DNA of 19,886 nucleotides, taken from NCBI GenBank assembly GCA_016234955.1, contig JACRNN010000041.1, positions 1 to 19,886 on the forward strand, in the 5' to 3' direction. Source of the stretch: Deltaproteobacteria bacterium. Lineage in GTDB: Bacteria; Desulfobacterota; GWC2-55-46. Positions 12,552 through 19,886 of this stretch are shown piece after piece. The notes under the pieces were generated by a model. That model was not told where the DNA came from. It worked only from the letters and a program-made list of their open reading frames with translations, and did no database searches. The first letter of the stretch is position 1, and every line of letters begins with the position of its first letter. The position numbers were made by a program, and so were the translations under genes.

Positions 12552-13965
12552 AGTCCTCCGGCATGCCGTATTTACCGAGCTTGTACCTCATAGACCTGAA
12601 CGATAGGCCGAGTAGCTCGGCGGCGCGTTTCTTGACCCCGCCGGACTTCTTCAGCGCGTCCATTATCATCGCCCTCTCGAACTCCTCTACCGTCTTTTCA
12701 AGGTCCATCCCGTGTTCCGGCACCTTCGCGGCCGCGCCGTTGTTGCCCTCCGCAGCGCCCGCGTGGGCCGGGACGCGGCCTTCCTGGGCCTTCTCCCTCA
12801 GGTAAGACGGCAGGCTTTCAGCGGTAATGACGTCTCTTGTTTCAAGCGTCACCGCGCGTTCGATGACGTTCTCAAGCTCCCTCACGTTGCCGGAGTAGTC
12901 GTAGTCCGCGAGTAGCTTCAGGGCCTCCTCGGATATCTTTTTTATGTCCTTGCCGAGCGCGGCGTTGTACTTCTCCATGAAGTGCCTGGCGAGCGGCATG
13001 ATATCCCCCTTGCGCTCCCGGAGCGGCGGTATGGCTATCCTTATGACGTTGAGCCTGTAAAATAAGTCTTCCCTGAACCTGTTGGCCTTGACCTCGGCCT
13101 CGACGTCCCTGTTGGAGGCCGCCACAAGCCTTATATCTACCGAGATGTCGGCCCCGCCACCCACCCTCCGGAACGTCCTCTCCTGGATGAACCTCAGGAG
13201 CTTTACCTGGAGGTGCAGGGGTAGTTCCGTTATCTCATCGAGGAATAGAGTCCCGCCGTCGGCCTGCTCCGCGAGACCCGCCCTGCCGGCTATTGCCCCG
13301 GTGAAGGCCCCCTTCTGGTGGCCAAAGAGCTCGCTCTCAAGGAGGTTTTCGGGGATCGCCCCGCAGTTCACGGCCACGAACGGCCCGTCCTTCCTGTCGC
13401 TCTCAAGGTGTATGGCGCGCGCGACAAGCTCCTTGCCAGTCCCGCTCTCCCCGGTTATGAATACGTTGGCCCTGGTCTTCGCCACGCTCATTATGAGGGA
13501 GTATATCTCGGCCATCCTCGGGCTTGTGCCGATGAGGTTGGAAAAACCGAACCGGGTCTTCAGGTCCTGCTTAAGGAGCCTGTTCTCCTTCTCCAGGCTC
13601 TTGAGCTTCAGCGCCTTTTTTATGTTGAGCTTTATCTCGTCTATGTTAAACGGCTTCGTGAAGTAATCGTAGGCGCCGGCCTTCATTGCCTCGATGGCGG
13701 TGTCCACGGAGGCGTAGGCGGTTATCATTATGACGATGTAATCCGGGTCGAGCTCCTTGAGGGCCTTGAGGAAATCAACCCCCCCGATCCCCGGCATCCT
13801 GACGTCCGTGATGACGAGGTCTACCCTGTTGTTCCTGCAATAATCGAGGGCCTCGGCGGCAGAGGGCATGGAGGCCGTGTCATAGCCCTCCTTCCCGAGC
13901 ATTATCTCGAGGAACTCCCTCATGTTGGTCTCGTCGTCTACTATCAGTATCCTGTCTTTCCGCAT
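12550..13965 (-). CDS. pilR: Sigma-54-dependent response regulator of type IV pilus genes
   Basis: This is 471 residues from the ATG at 13963-13965 (MRKDRILIVDDETN). The receiver domain has the phosphorylated Asp54 in LVITDVRMPG. The AAA+ domain has the Walker A GESGTGKELVA, GAFTGA (the sigma-54 contact) and GGTLFLDEI. A Fis-type helix-turn-helix at the end (VKKRAAELLGLSFRSMRYKL) binds DNA. It is an NtrC-type activator working with PilS on pilA, which has a perfect sigma-54 promoter just downstream. A longer frame would start at 14070, but its first 35 residues lie in a palindromic repeat and do not look like receiver sequence. The ribosome binding site (GGAAGCGGG) is weak. Confidence 0.93.
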   Translation of the reverse strand: MRKDRILIVDDETNMREFLEIMLGKEGYDTASMPSAAEALDYCRNNRVDLVITDVRMPGIGGVDFLKALKELDPDYIVIMITAYASVDTAIEAMKAGAYDYFTKPFNIDEIKLNIKKALKLKSLEKENRLLKQDLKTRFGFSNLIGTSPRMAEIYSLIMSVAKTRANVFITGESGTGKELVARAIHLESDRKDGPFVAVNCGAIPENLLESELFGHQKGAFTGAIAGRAGLAEQADGGTLFLDEITELPLHLQVKLLRFIQERTFRRVGGGADISVDIRLVAASNRDVEAEVKANRFREDLFYRLNVIRIAIPPLRERKGDIMPLARHFMEKYNAALGKDIKKISEEALKLLADYDYSGNVRELENVIERAVTLETRDVITAESLPSYLREKAQEGRVPAHAGAAEGNNGAAAKVPEHGMDLEKTVEEFERAMIMDALKKSGGVKKRAAELLGLSFRSMRYKLGKYGMPED

Positions 13966-14035
13966 GGTCCCCGCTTCCGTCGTCCCGGCGGTTTCACGCG
14001 CCGTCCGGAGGTCTTGACCGGCCGCGAAACCGTAT

Positions 14036-14185
14036 TTAAGGAACCTCTGATTAATTCCTTGGTTCGTCATTTCGAGCGTAGCGAAGCAATCTCATCTTTT
14101 GATAAATCAACAACCTTGGAGATTGCTTCGTCGCGTGCGCTCCTCGCAATGACATCGGAGAAAGAATTAATCAGAGGTTCCTTAA
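14036..14185. repeat. Composite nested repeat between pilR and pilS
   Basis: The outer arms are a perfect 22-bp inverted repeat (TTAAGGAACCTCTGATTAAT plus TC at 14036-14057 and its complement at 14164-14185). The centre is a family-3 copy (14066-14153: GTCATTTCGAGCGTAGCGAA ... CTCCTCGCAATGAC). It starts six bases after the pilS stop, and the pilR start lies 70 nt beyond it, so pilS and pilR translation are not coupled here. Confidence 0.93.
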
Positions 14186-14191
14186 GCTGTC

Positions 14192-15907
14192 TTACGCCCT
14201 GACGCATGACTCCCCCTGGCGCGCGAGCGGCAGGGTTATCCTGAAGACCGTTCCCGACCCGGCCCTGCTCTTTACCTCTATCGCGCCGCCGTGGCTCTCC
14301 ACTATCCTGTGGACTATGGCGAGGCCGAGCCCGGTGCCGGAGTCCTTCGTAGAAAAGAACGGGTCGAATATCCTGTTGATGTGCTCGGGCTTGATGCCCT
14401 CTCCGGTATCGGCTACCGTTATCTCGACAATCCCCCCCTTGGCAAAGGGGGGTGAGGGGGAATTGTCGCCGCGCGCGCCGCGGCCCGATGCGGCCTTGTC
14501 AACGGCGTGCGCCGATACCATGACCCTGCCCCCGTCCCGCATGGCGTGGGCGGCGTTCAGGAAGAGGTTCCAGAATATCTGGCCGAGCTGGCGCGAGTTG
14601 CCCTTAACGAATATATCCTTTTCCATGTCGCTCTCAAGCCTCAACGCGGCGGCGTCAGGGGAGTTTTTGAAGAGTTCCATCGTCTCGCTTATTATCAGGT
14701 TCAAATCGACCAGGTCGGCGTTGCGTTGGGCCGGCTTAGCGAAGAGGAGAAAGTCGGTTACGAGGGAATTGAGCCTTTCGGTCTCGCGTGTGGCTATGTC
14801 AATGAGGCGCCTGTCCTCGGCATTCAAGTTCAGGTCCTCCTTGAGGAGCTGTATCGAGCCGCTTATGGAGGCGAGCGGGTTCCGTATCTCGTGGGCTATG
14901 CCCACGGAAAGCTCGCCGAGGGCCCGGAGCTTGTCGTCCCTCCTGATCCTCTCCTCCATCTCTTTCAGGCGCGTCAGGTCCTGGAATATCACTATGCGGG
15001 CCACGTCCCCGCCCTGCCCCCTCGATACCGTGAAGCCGAGGTACATCTCCTCCCCGCCCTTTTTCCTGAAACCCCTCTCGACCCTCGATTCCGGCTGTGA
15101 AAGGGCCGCGCCCGGGGATATCATGTCAGGGAAGATGTCGTTTACCTGTCTGCCGTACACTTCCCTGATGGAGTAACCGGTCACGTTTTCCGCCTCCCTG
15201 TTGAAGGAGGTTATCCTCATTCCGTCGTCGAGGGTCATTATGCCGCTGGTGATGTTCTCCACTATGTGCCTGTTGAGCCTGGATAGCTTGTCGAGGTCCA
15301 CCTCCCTCTCCTCAAGCGCCCTTTCAACCCTCGCCATCCTCTCGGCGAGATACCCGGTCAAATAGGCTATGGTGAAGAAGGCGAGGATATTGGAGGATAC
15401 CGTGGTCAGCGCGTCTTTCCAGGCAAGGGCCGCGGGCGGGGCGTAAAAGACCATGTACTTCATCGGCAGCATGCCGTAGAGGTCCATGTCCACGAGCACG
15501 CCGAAGGATATGCTCGCCAGAGACGCCGCGAAGTACCCCCCCCTCCTGTTCAGGAGTATCGCGCCGCCTATGACCGCGAGGGGGTAGAGCGTCTGGAGAT
15601 AGCTCTGCGTGGCGCCGGTGACGTAGACTATGGCCGTTATGAGGGCCGTGTCCACGGCTATCTGGACGTATGAAAAGAGGCGGAGGTTACTTACCCTCTT
15701 GATAAGCAGCGCATAGACTATGGTGAGCGACGCTATCGCTATGACGACGGCGTAGAGGGGATGGAAGTTTATCTCCGAGTGCGTGGAGACCCTGAGCTGG
15801 AACCATGAGCTTATCCCCAGGAAGGCGAGCGCGATGGCCGCCCTCAGCACCATCATGGCCAGGAGCCTGGCCTGAAGCGGGTCTTTAGGCCCTGAGCGCG
15901 TCATCAT
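14192..15907 (-). CDS. pilS: Membrane sensor histidine kinase of type IV pilus genes
   Basis: The protein is 571 residues. It has about six N-terminal membrane helices (residues 10-190, e.g. AVVIAIASLTIVYALLI and FFTIAYLTGYL), a PAS domain (about 212-320, with MTLDDGMRITSFNREAENVT), the HisKA helix GELSVGIAHEIRNPL with His339, and an HATPase domain with the N-box NLFLNAAHAM, the G1 motif ADTGEGI and the DPFFSTKDSGTGLGLA region. PilS senses pilin level in the inner membrane and phosphorylates PilR. The stop is followed at once by a nested repeat. The start ATG at 15907 (a second ATG is three bases later) lies 5 nt after the pilC stop, so the genes are probably coupled. Residues 480-493 (GDNSPSPPFAKGGI) are an inserted palindrome, discussed separately. 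Confidence 0.95.
   Translation of the reverse strand: MMTRSGPKDPLQARLLAMMVLRAAIALAFLGISSWFQLRVSTHSEINFHPLYAVVIAIASLTIVYALLIKRVSNLRLFSYVQIAVDTALITAIVYVTGATQSYLQTLYPLAVIGGAILLNRRGGYFAASLASISFGVLVDMDLYGMLPMKYMVFYAPPAALAWKDALTTVSSNILAFFTIAYLTGYLAERMARVERALEEREVDLDKLSRLNRHIVENITSGIMTLDDGMRITSFNREAENVTGYSIREVYGRQVNDIFPDMISPGAALSQPESRVERGFRKKGGEEMYLGFTVSRGQGGDVARIVIFQDLTRLKEMEERIRRDDKLRALGELSVGIAHEIRNPLASISGSIQLLKEDLNLNAEDRRLIDIATRETERLNSLVTDFLLFAKPAQRNADLVDLNLIISETMELFKNSPDAAALRLESDMEKDIFVKGNSRQLGQIFWNLFLNAAHAMRDGGRVMVSAHAVDKAASGRGARGDNSPSPPFAKGGIVEITVADTGEGIKPEHINRIFDPFFSTKDSGTGLGLAIVHRIVESHGGAIEVKSRAGSGTVFRITLPLARQGESCVRA
14425..14468. repeat. Family-5 palindrome inside the pilS coding sequence
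   Basis: The outer arms are CGACAAT/ATTGTCG and the inner arms CCCCCCTT/AAGGGGGG around GGC. It is read through in frame by pilS as GDNSPSPPFAKGGIV, in the loop between the N-box strand (VMVSAHAVD) and the strand before the G1 motif (EITVADTG). PilS kinases lack such a segment in the related families, so it is an insertion. Confidence 0.85.
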
Positions 15908-15911
15908 TCGC

Positions 15912-17132
15912 TCAGCCCGAGGCCGCGCCGGCCAGGGAGAATATCGGCAGATAAAGCGCTATGACGAGTCCGCCGACGACTATGCCGAGGAACGCCATGA
16001 GCATCGGCTCTATGAGGGACGTGAGGGCGTCCACGGCCTCGTCCACCTCGTCCTCGTAAAAGTCCGCGATCTTGGAGAGCATGGCGTCGAGCGCGCCCGT
16101 GGATTCACCCACGGCTATCATCTGCGTGACCATGCCCGGGAAGACCTTGGTCTCGATAAGCGGCTCGGCGAGGGTCTTGCCCTGGCTCAGGCTCGTGCGC
16201 GCCTTTATCACGGCCTCCTCTATAATGACGTTGCCCGCGGTCTTTGAGACTATTTCGAGGGCCTCGAGTATCGGCACGCCGCTTGAGATCATGGTGCCGA
16301 GCGTCCTGGTGAACCTGGCCACAGCGGTCTTTCTGATGAGGTCGCCGAGGACCGGGAGCTTCAGGAATATGGCGTCCATGACCCTCCTCCCCTTCTCGGT
16401 CTTATATGTCCTGTTCAGGGCGAAGATGGTCCCGCCGATGGAGCCGAGGATAAGGTACCAGTAGTGCTTGAGCCCGTTGCTCATGCTGACGACGAGCTGG
16501 GTGGGGACAGGCAGGGCCTTGCCGAAGCTTGAGAACATGTCCTGGAATATAGGCACCACCCATATCAGAAGCCCGGAGACGACCAGGCAGGCTATGAGGA
16601 TGACGGCCACCGGATAGGTCATCGCGCTCTTTATCTTGCCCTTGAGCTTCTCGGACTTCTCAAGGAAGCCGGATAGCCTGTTCAGTATCGTGTCGAGTAT
16701 GCCGCCCACCTCTCCGGCGGCTATGAGGTTGACGTAGAGGTCGTCGAATACCTTCGGGTGCTTCTTCAGAGAGTCGGCGAATGTCGCCCCGCCCTCAACG
16801 GAGCCCTTTACGTCGAGGAGCGTTTTTTTGAACTCCGGGTTCGCCTGCTGGCTCGATAGTATGTCGAGGCACTGCACGAGCGGCAGTCCCGCGTCTATCA
16901 TGGTGGCGAACTGCCTGCTGAAGATGACTATCTCCTTTGTCTTCACCTTGCCGCCGAGAGAGGGCAACTTTATGTCGCCGAGGGAAAACCCGGCCTTTTT
17001 CTGGGTGATGCTCGTCGGCAGGACCTGCTGGCGTCTCAAGGCGGCCGTGGCCTGCGCGAGGCTCACAGCCTGTATCTCGCCCTTCTTGACCTCTCCGTCC
17101 GGCATCTTTGCGGAATATACGAAAGTAGTCAT
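15912..17132 (-). CDS. pilC: Type IV pilus inner-membrane assembly platform protein
   Basis: The protein is 406 residues with two T2SSF (GspF) domains, the usual length for PilC. The start MTTFVYSAKMPDGEVKKGEI matches the family, followed by EIVIFSRQFATMIDAGLPL and the corresponding second-domain motif ARFTRTLGTMISSGVPILEAL. Three long hydrophobic segments are seen, e.g. AVILIACLVVSGLLIWVVP and the C-terminal LIEPMLMAFLGIVVGGLVIA. PilC is the inner-membrane scaffold on which PilB and PilT act during extension and retraction. It starts 4 nt after the pilT stop and ends 5 nt before pilS, so pilT-pilC-pilS read as one unit. Confidence 0.96.
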   Translation of the reverse strand: MTTFVYSAKMPDGEVKKGEIQAVSLAQATAALRRQQVLPTSITQKKAGFSLGDIKLPSLGGKVKTKEIVIFSRQFATMIDAGLPLVQCLDILSSQQANPEFKKTLLDVKGSVEGGATFADSLKKHPKVFDDLYVNLIAAGEVGGILDTILNRLSGFLEKSEKLKGKIKSAMTYPVAVILIACLVVSGLLIWVVPIFQDMFSSFGKALPVPTQLVVSMSNGLKHYWYLILGSIGGTIFALNRTYKTEKGRRVMDAIFLKLPVLGDLIRKTAVARFTRTLGTMISSGVPILEALEIVSKTAGNVIIEEAVIKARTSLSQGKTLAEPLIETKVFPGMVTQMIAVGESTGALDAMLSKIADFYEDEVDEAVDALTSLIEPMLMAFLGIVVGGLVIALYLPIFSLAGAASG

Positions 17133-17135
17133 GGC

Positions 17136-18266
17136 TTACGTCGTCCTCCCTCCGGGAGTACCCGGCCTTAATATCCCGGCGCTCGACATCATCTGGCGGA
17201 GCTCGTCTGGCTCCTGGCTCCTGCCGAGCGCCTCCTCTATCGTGATGAGCCTCCTGGTATACAGGCCCATCAGGCTCTGGTTCATAGTCTGCATGCTGAA
17301 TTTCGCCTGCCCGACCTGCATCTGCGAGTATATCTGATGGATCTTATCCTCCCTTATGAGGTTCCTTATGGCCGGGTTCGGGATCATCACCTCTATCGAC
17401 GCGACCCTGCCCTTGCCGTCAAGGCGCGGCACGAGGAGCTGGGATATGACCCCCTCGAGCACGAAGGATATCTGGGCCCTTACCTGCTGCTGCTGGTCGG
17501 CAGGGAAGACGTCTATCATCCTGTTTATCGTCTGGACGCAGGAGTTGGTGTGGAGGGTGGCCAGGCAGAGGTGCCCTGTCTCGGCGATGGTCAGGGCCGT
17601 CTCTATGGTCTCCATCTCCCTCAACTCCCCGAGGAGCACTACGTCGGGGTCCTGCCTGAGGATGTATTTAAGCGCCTTCTTGAAGGCAAAGGTGTCGTAG
17701 CCGACCTCCCTCTGGTTTACAAGGGCGGCCTTGGAGTTATGCAGGTATTCTATGGGGTCTTCTATGGTGATGATGTGCTCTGACCTCTCGGAGTTTATCT
17801 TGTCTATCATCGAGGCGAGCGTGGTGGACTTGCCGCTCCCCGTAGGCCCGGTCACCAACACAAGCCCGCGCGGCTTGTTGGACAGCTCCTCCACTACCGG
17901 AGGCAGCCCCAACTCCTGGAACGTCTTTATCTTGAACGGGATGGTCCTGAAGACCCCGGCTACAGTGCCCCTCTGCACGAAGAGGTTGCCCCTGAAACGG
18001 CTGAGGCCCTTGAGCCCGAAGGAGAAGTCGAGCTCATTCTCCTCCTCGAACTTGTGCTTCTGGACGTCGGTCAGGATGGAGTAGCAGAGCTGCTTGGACT
18101 CCACCCCGGTAAGCGGCTGGTTGCTCATCACGGTGAGCTTGCCGTTGACCCTGACCCTCGGAGGCGAACCCACGGAGACGTGGAGGTCCGAGCCCCCCTG
18201 GTCTATCATAATCCTCAATAGTTCCTGGAGGTTGTACTTTGGACTTGTACCGCCTTCAACAGCCAT
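17136..18266 (-). CDS. pilT: Type IV pilus retraction ATPase
   Basis: The protein is 376 residues. PilT features: a N-terminal YNLQELLRIMIDQGGSDLHV, Walker A TGPTGSGKSTTLA (about 139-151), the Asp box EDPIEYLH, Walker B DVVLLGELREMETIETAL and the His box GHLCLATLHTNS, then AIRNLIREDKIHQIYSQMQ, which marks PilT rather than PilB. The Walker B region reads GELREMET where GEMRDLET is more common. It is a hexameric cytoplasmic motor for pilus disassembly. GGAGGGG before the ATG at 18266 is a strong ribosome binding site. A family-2 element ends 15 nt upstream, between pilB and pilT, making the 575-nt gap unusual for this locus. Confidence 0.96.
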   Translation of the reverse strand: MAVEGGTSPKYNLQELLRIMIDQGGSDLHVSVGSPPRVRVNGKLTVMSNQPLTGVESKQLCYSILTDVQKHKFEEENELDFSFGLKGLSRFRGNLFVQRGTVAGVFRTIPFKIKTFQELGLPPVVEELSNKPRGLVLVTGPTGSGKSTTLASMIDKINSERSEHIITIEDPIEYLHNSKAALVNQREVGYDTFAFKKALKYILRQDPDVVLLGELREMETIETALTIAETGHLCLATLHTNSCVQTINRMIDVFPADQQQQVRAQISFVLEGVISQLLVPRLDGKGRVASIEVMIPNPAIRNLIREDKIHQIYSQMQVGQAKFSMQTMNQSLMGLYTRRLITIEEALGRSQEPDELRQMMSSAGILRPGTPGGRTT

Positions 18267-18281
18267 CGCCCCTCCATGTAT

Positions 18282-18433
18282 TATCAGGTTGCTGAAAAAA
18301 TCCCATCTGCTTTGTCGTCATCGGCGCTCGTCACTGCGGCGTACAATACAAGTACGCCTCATTCCTCACTCCTCGACTCCTCGCATCTGGAACTTTTTGA
18401 GCAACCTGACGCTATGCCGGAGTTTTTCAGTAG
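18282..18433 (-). repeat. Family-2 palindromic element, copy c
   Basis: Reading towards pilT it ends TTTTTTCAGCAACCTGATA, 15 nt before the pilT start. The other inner end (CAGGTTGCTCAAAAAGTTCC on the opposite strand, to 18408) and the central hairpin GGCGTAC/GTACGCC are clear. The far outer end (about 18409-18433) is degenerate, so that boundary is approximate. Confidence 0.85.
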
Positions 18434-18556
18434 CCAATTATAAAGTTCTGCCACACTATAATACATCGGATTTCCCTCTGAAATCTTAACCCAATATCGA
18501 ATTTGGCATAAGGACTAAAGTTACAGAGCCATAAAACCCCCAGCCGTATGATCGGC
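18434..18556. other. Intergenic stretch between repeats, pilB-pilT gap
   Basis: No open frame of interest is seen. The sequence is AT-rich compared with its surroundings and contains a TATAAT on the minus strand (18437-18442) that could be a -10 box for pilT. Only a poor -35 candidate (TGTATT at 18460-18465) goes with it, so a promoter here is not established. Confidence 0.3.
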
Positions 18557-18762
18557 AAACAGGTTGCGGAAAAAGTCCCTGATAGTCATTGCAGAGGAGC
18601 ATTTTTTTGCGACGAAGCAATCTCCAAGTGTTTGATTTTCCTAAAGATGAGATTCTTCGCGGAGCCTGTCCTGAGCGAAAGAGAGAGATTCTTCGCTGCG
18701 CTCATAATGACAGGGCGAAGGGCCCGCAAAGACGACAAATCGAGTTTTTCAGCGGCCTGCTA
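18557..18762. repeat. Composite nested repeat: family-2 ends around a family-3 centre
   Basis: The outer ends match family 2 (AAACAGGTTGCGGAAAAAGT and AGTTTTTCAGCGGCCTGCTA). The middle (18585-18711) is a family-3 relative (GTCATTGCAGAGGAGC, GACGAAGCAATCTCCAAG and CTCATAATGAC) with an additional partial repeat of the GAGATTCTTCGC arm. It lies 80 nt beyond the pilB stop and contains no gene. Confidence 0.8.
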
Positions 18763-18841
18763 ATGAACCCTCCACGGCTTGAAGACCTGGACGGCTTAAG
18801 AACGCTAAAAAACCTTCCGGAGCGCGCGGACTTAAACCACG

Positions 18842-19886
18842 CTAATCGGCCATCGTGACCCTCAATATCTCTTCTATGGTGGTGACCCCCTCCATGACCT
18901 TGGTTATCCCGCTCATCCTCAAGGACTTCATGCCGTCCTTTATCGCGGCCCTCTTTATCTCGGCGGCCGAGGCCCCGTTCAGGACGAGTTCCTTTATCGG
19001 CTCGGTGAACGGCATCACCTCGTAAAGCGCTATCCTGCCTTTGTAACCCGATCCCCCGCACACGGCGCATCCGTTGCCCTTGTAGACCTCCGTGTTCTTT
19101 GCGTTTTGCGGAGGGATGCCCAGGTCCATGAGCACCTTCTCGGTAATGGGCATCCTCACCTTGCAGTCCTTGCATATCTTGCGGGCGAGCCTTTGAGCGA
19201 GTATCAGGTTGCAGGCCGAAGAGACCAGGAAGGGCTCGATGCCCATGTTCAAAAGCCTGTTGACGGTTGACGGGGCGTCATTGGTGTGGAGCGTAGAGAG
19301 CACCAGGTGGCCGGTAAGGGCGGCCTTGATAGCTATCTCGGCCGTCTCATAGTCCCTCACCTCCCCGACCATTATTATATCGGGGTCCTGCCGCAAAAAG
19401 CTCCTCAACGCCGCGGCGAAGTTGAGCCCTATCTCCTCGTGCATCTGGACCTGGTTTATGCCCATGAGGTTGAATTCCACCGGGTCTTCGGCCGTTGAGA
19501 TGTTGTCGCTTATCTTGTTGAGCTCCGAGAGGGCCGAGTAAAGGGTGGTGGTCTTTCCGCTCCCCGTGGGCCCGGTCACCAGGACTATCCCCCACGGCTT
19601 GTGTATGGCCGCCATGAAGTTCTTGAGGGCCGTATCCTCGAAGCCGAGCTTCGTCATATCGAGCTGGAGGTTGCTCTTGTCCAGAAGCCTCATACAGACC
19701 TTCTCGCCGAAGAGCGTGGGGAGGACGGAGACCCTGTAGTCCATCTCCTTGTTCTTGGCGAGCTTGAGCTTTATCCTGCCGTCCTGCGGCAGCCTCCTTT
19801 CGGCTATGTCGAGGTTGCTCATTATCTTGATCCTCGACACTATGGCGTTCTTGAGCTTCATGGGCGGCTTCATGACCTCTGAAAGG
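18842..19886 (-). CDS. pilB: Type IV pilus extension ATPase, C-terminal part
   Basis: The frame is open through the right edge, so only the C-terminal 348 codons are in the window (the family has about 560-570). Seen: NAIVSRIKIMSNLDIAERRL and PQDGRIKLK, Walker A TGPTGSGKTTTLYSAL, the Asp box AEDPVEFNL, Walker B DIIMVGEVRDYETAEIA and the His box GHLVLSTLHTND. Then come LAQRLARKICKDCK and CAVCGGSGYKGR, which form the tetracysteine zinc site of PilB/GspE proteins. This zinc site and the SRIKIM block separate it from PilT. It drives pilus extension in the cytoplasm together with PilC. The end IEEILRVTMAD is normal, so the gene is not truncated on this side. Confidence 0.96.
   Translation of the reverse strand, partial: LSEVMKPPMKLKNAIVSRIKIMSNLDIAERRLPQDGRIKLKLAKNKEMDYRVSVLPTLFGEKVCMRLLDKSNLQLDMTKLGFEDTALKNFMAAIHKPWGIVLVTGPTGSGKTTTLYSALSELNKISDNISTAEDPVEFNLMGINQVQMHEEIGLNFAAALRSFLRQDPDIIMVGEVRDYETAEIAIKAALTGHLVLSTLHTNDAPSTVNRLLNMGIEPFLVSSACNLILAQRLARKICKDCKVRMPITEKVLMDLGIPPQNAKNTEVYKGNGCAVCGGSGYKGRIALYEVMPFTEPIKELVLNGASAAEIKRAAIKDGMKSLRMSGITKVMEGVTTIEEILRVTMAD

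Noticed and set aside
13966..14070. Longer pilR start adding 35 residues
   Set aside because: The extra codons lie partly in the nested repeat and do not resemble receiver-domain sequence. MRKDRILIVDDE at 13965 is the natural domain start.
12550..14202. Plus-strand frames opposite pilR and pilS (up to 294 residues)
   Set aside because: They are antisense shadows in GC-rich coding sequence with no recognisable domains.

Overview
The window looks like a chromosomal segment of a Gram-negative, deltaproteobacteria-like or Nitrospirota-like bacterium. The evidence is the right-hand gene order pilB-pilT-pilC-pilS-pilR-pilA, known from Geobacter and Myxococcus; a near-perfect sigma-54 promoter in front of pilA; a GC-rich sequence that still favours ATA (Ile) and AGG (Arg) codons; and a very high load of short palindromic repeats. 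Taxonomy below this level cannot be fixed from the sequence alone.

Left region (1-2513, minus strand): a heavy-metal (probably copper) handling group. In transcription order it holds a frameshifted HMA metal-binding domain, a stand-alone YHS-domain protein, an ICMT-type membrane methyltransferase, a 56-residue membrane protein with a CCGGG motif, and the start of a P1B-type ATPase carrying two N-terminal YHS domains, cut by the window edge.

Middle region (2833-11019, plus strand): seven genes plus a related last one, apparently for an uncharacterised cell-surface glycan or lipid pathway. They are a radical SAM/SPASM-like protein, thiamine-diphosphate-dependent E1 alpha and beta subunits with no E2 or E3, a GT2 glycosyltransferase, a radical SAM protein with a degenerate B12-binding-like N-terminus, a YdjM-like membrane protein, a GT9 (heptosyltransferase-like) enzyme and a third radical SAM protein. 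Two junctions are ATGA stop/start overlaps. This is the best candidate for an undescribed pathway.

Right region (11016-19886, minus strand): the type IV pilus locus, with partial pilB, then pilT, pilC, the sensor kinase pilS, the sigma-54 activator pilR, pilA, and a second, broken pilin. pilA has a consensus -24/-12 promoter and a helically phased set of TGTCA-type sites upstream, consistent with PilS/PilR control, and a strong terminator after it.

The most unusual aspect is the set of short mobile palindromic elements. Family 1 (113-114 bp, two GC-rich hairpins) has five full copies and one internally deleted copy. One copy sits inside a copy of family 4 whose empty site is preserved 1.6 kb away, and another is inserted in frame in the leader peptide of the second pilin. 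Family 2 (about 150-160 bp, inverted ends CAGGTTGCTGAAAAA) has three full copies, all lying 15-18 nt upstream of a start codon in the same orientation. Family 3 (GAGATTGCTTCG type) appears three times, twice nested inside another inverted repeat. Family 5 is a G/C-run palindrome read through in frame inside the PilS catalytic domain.
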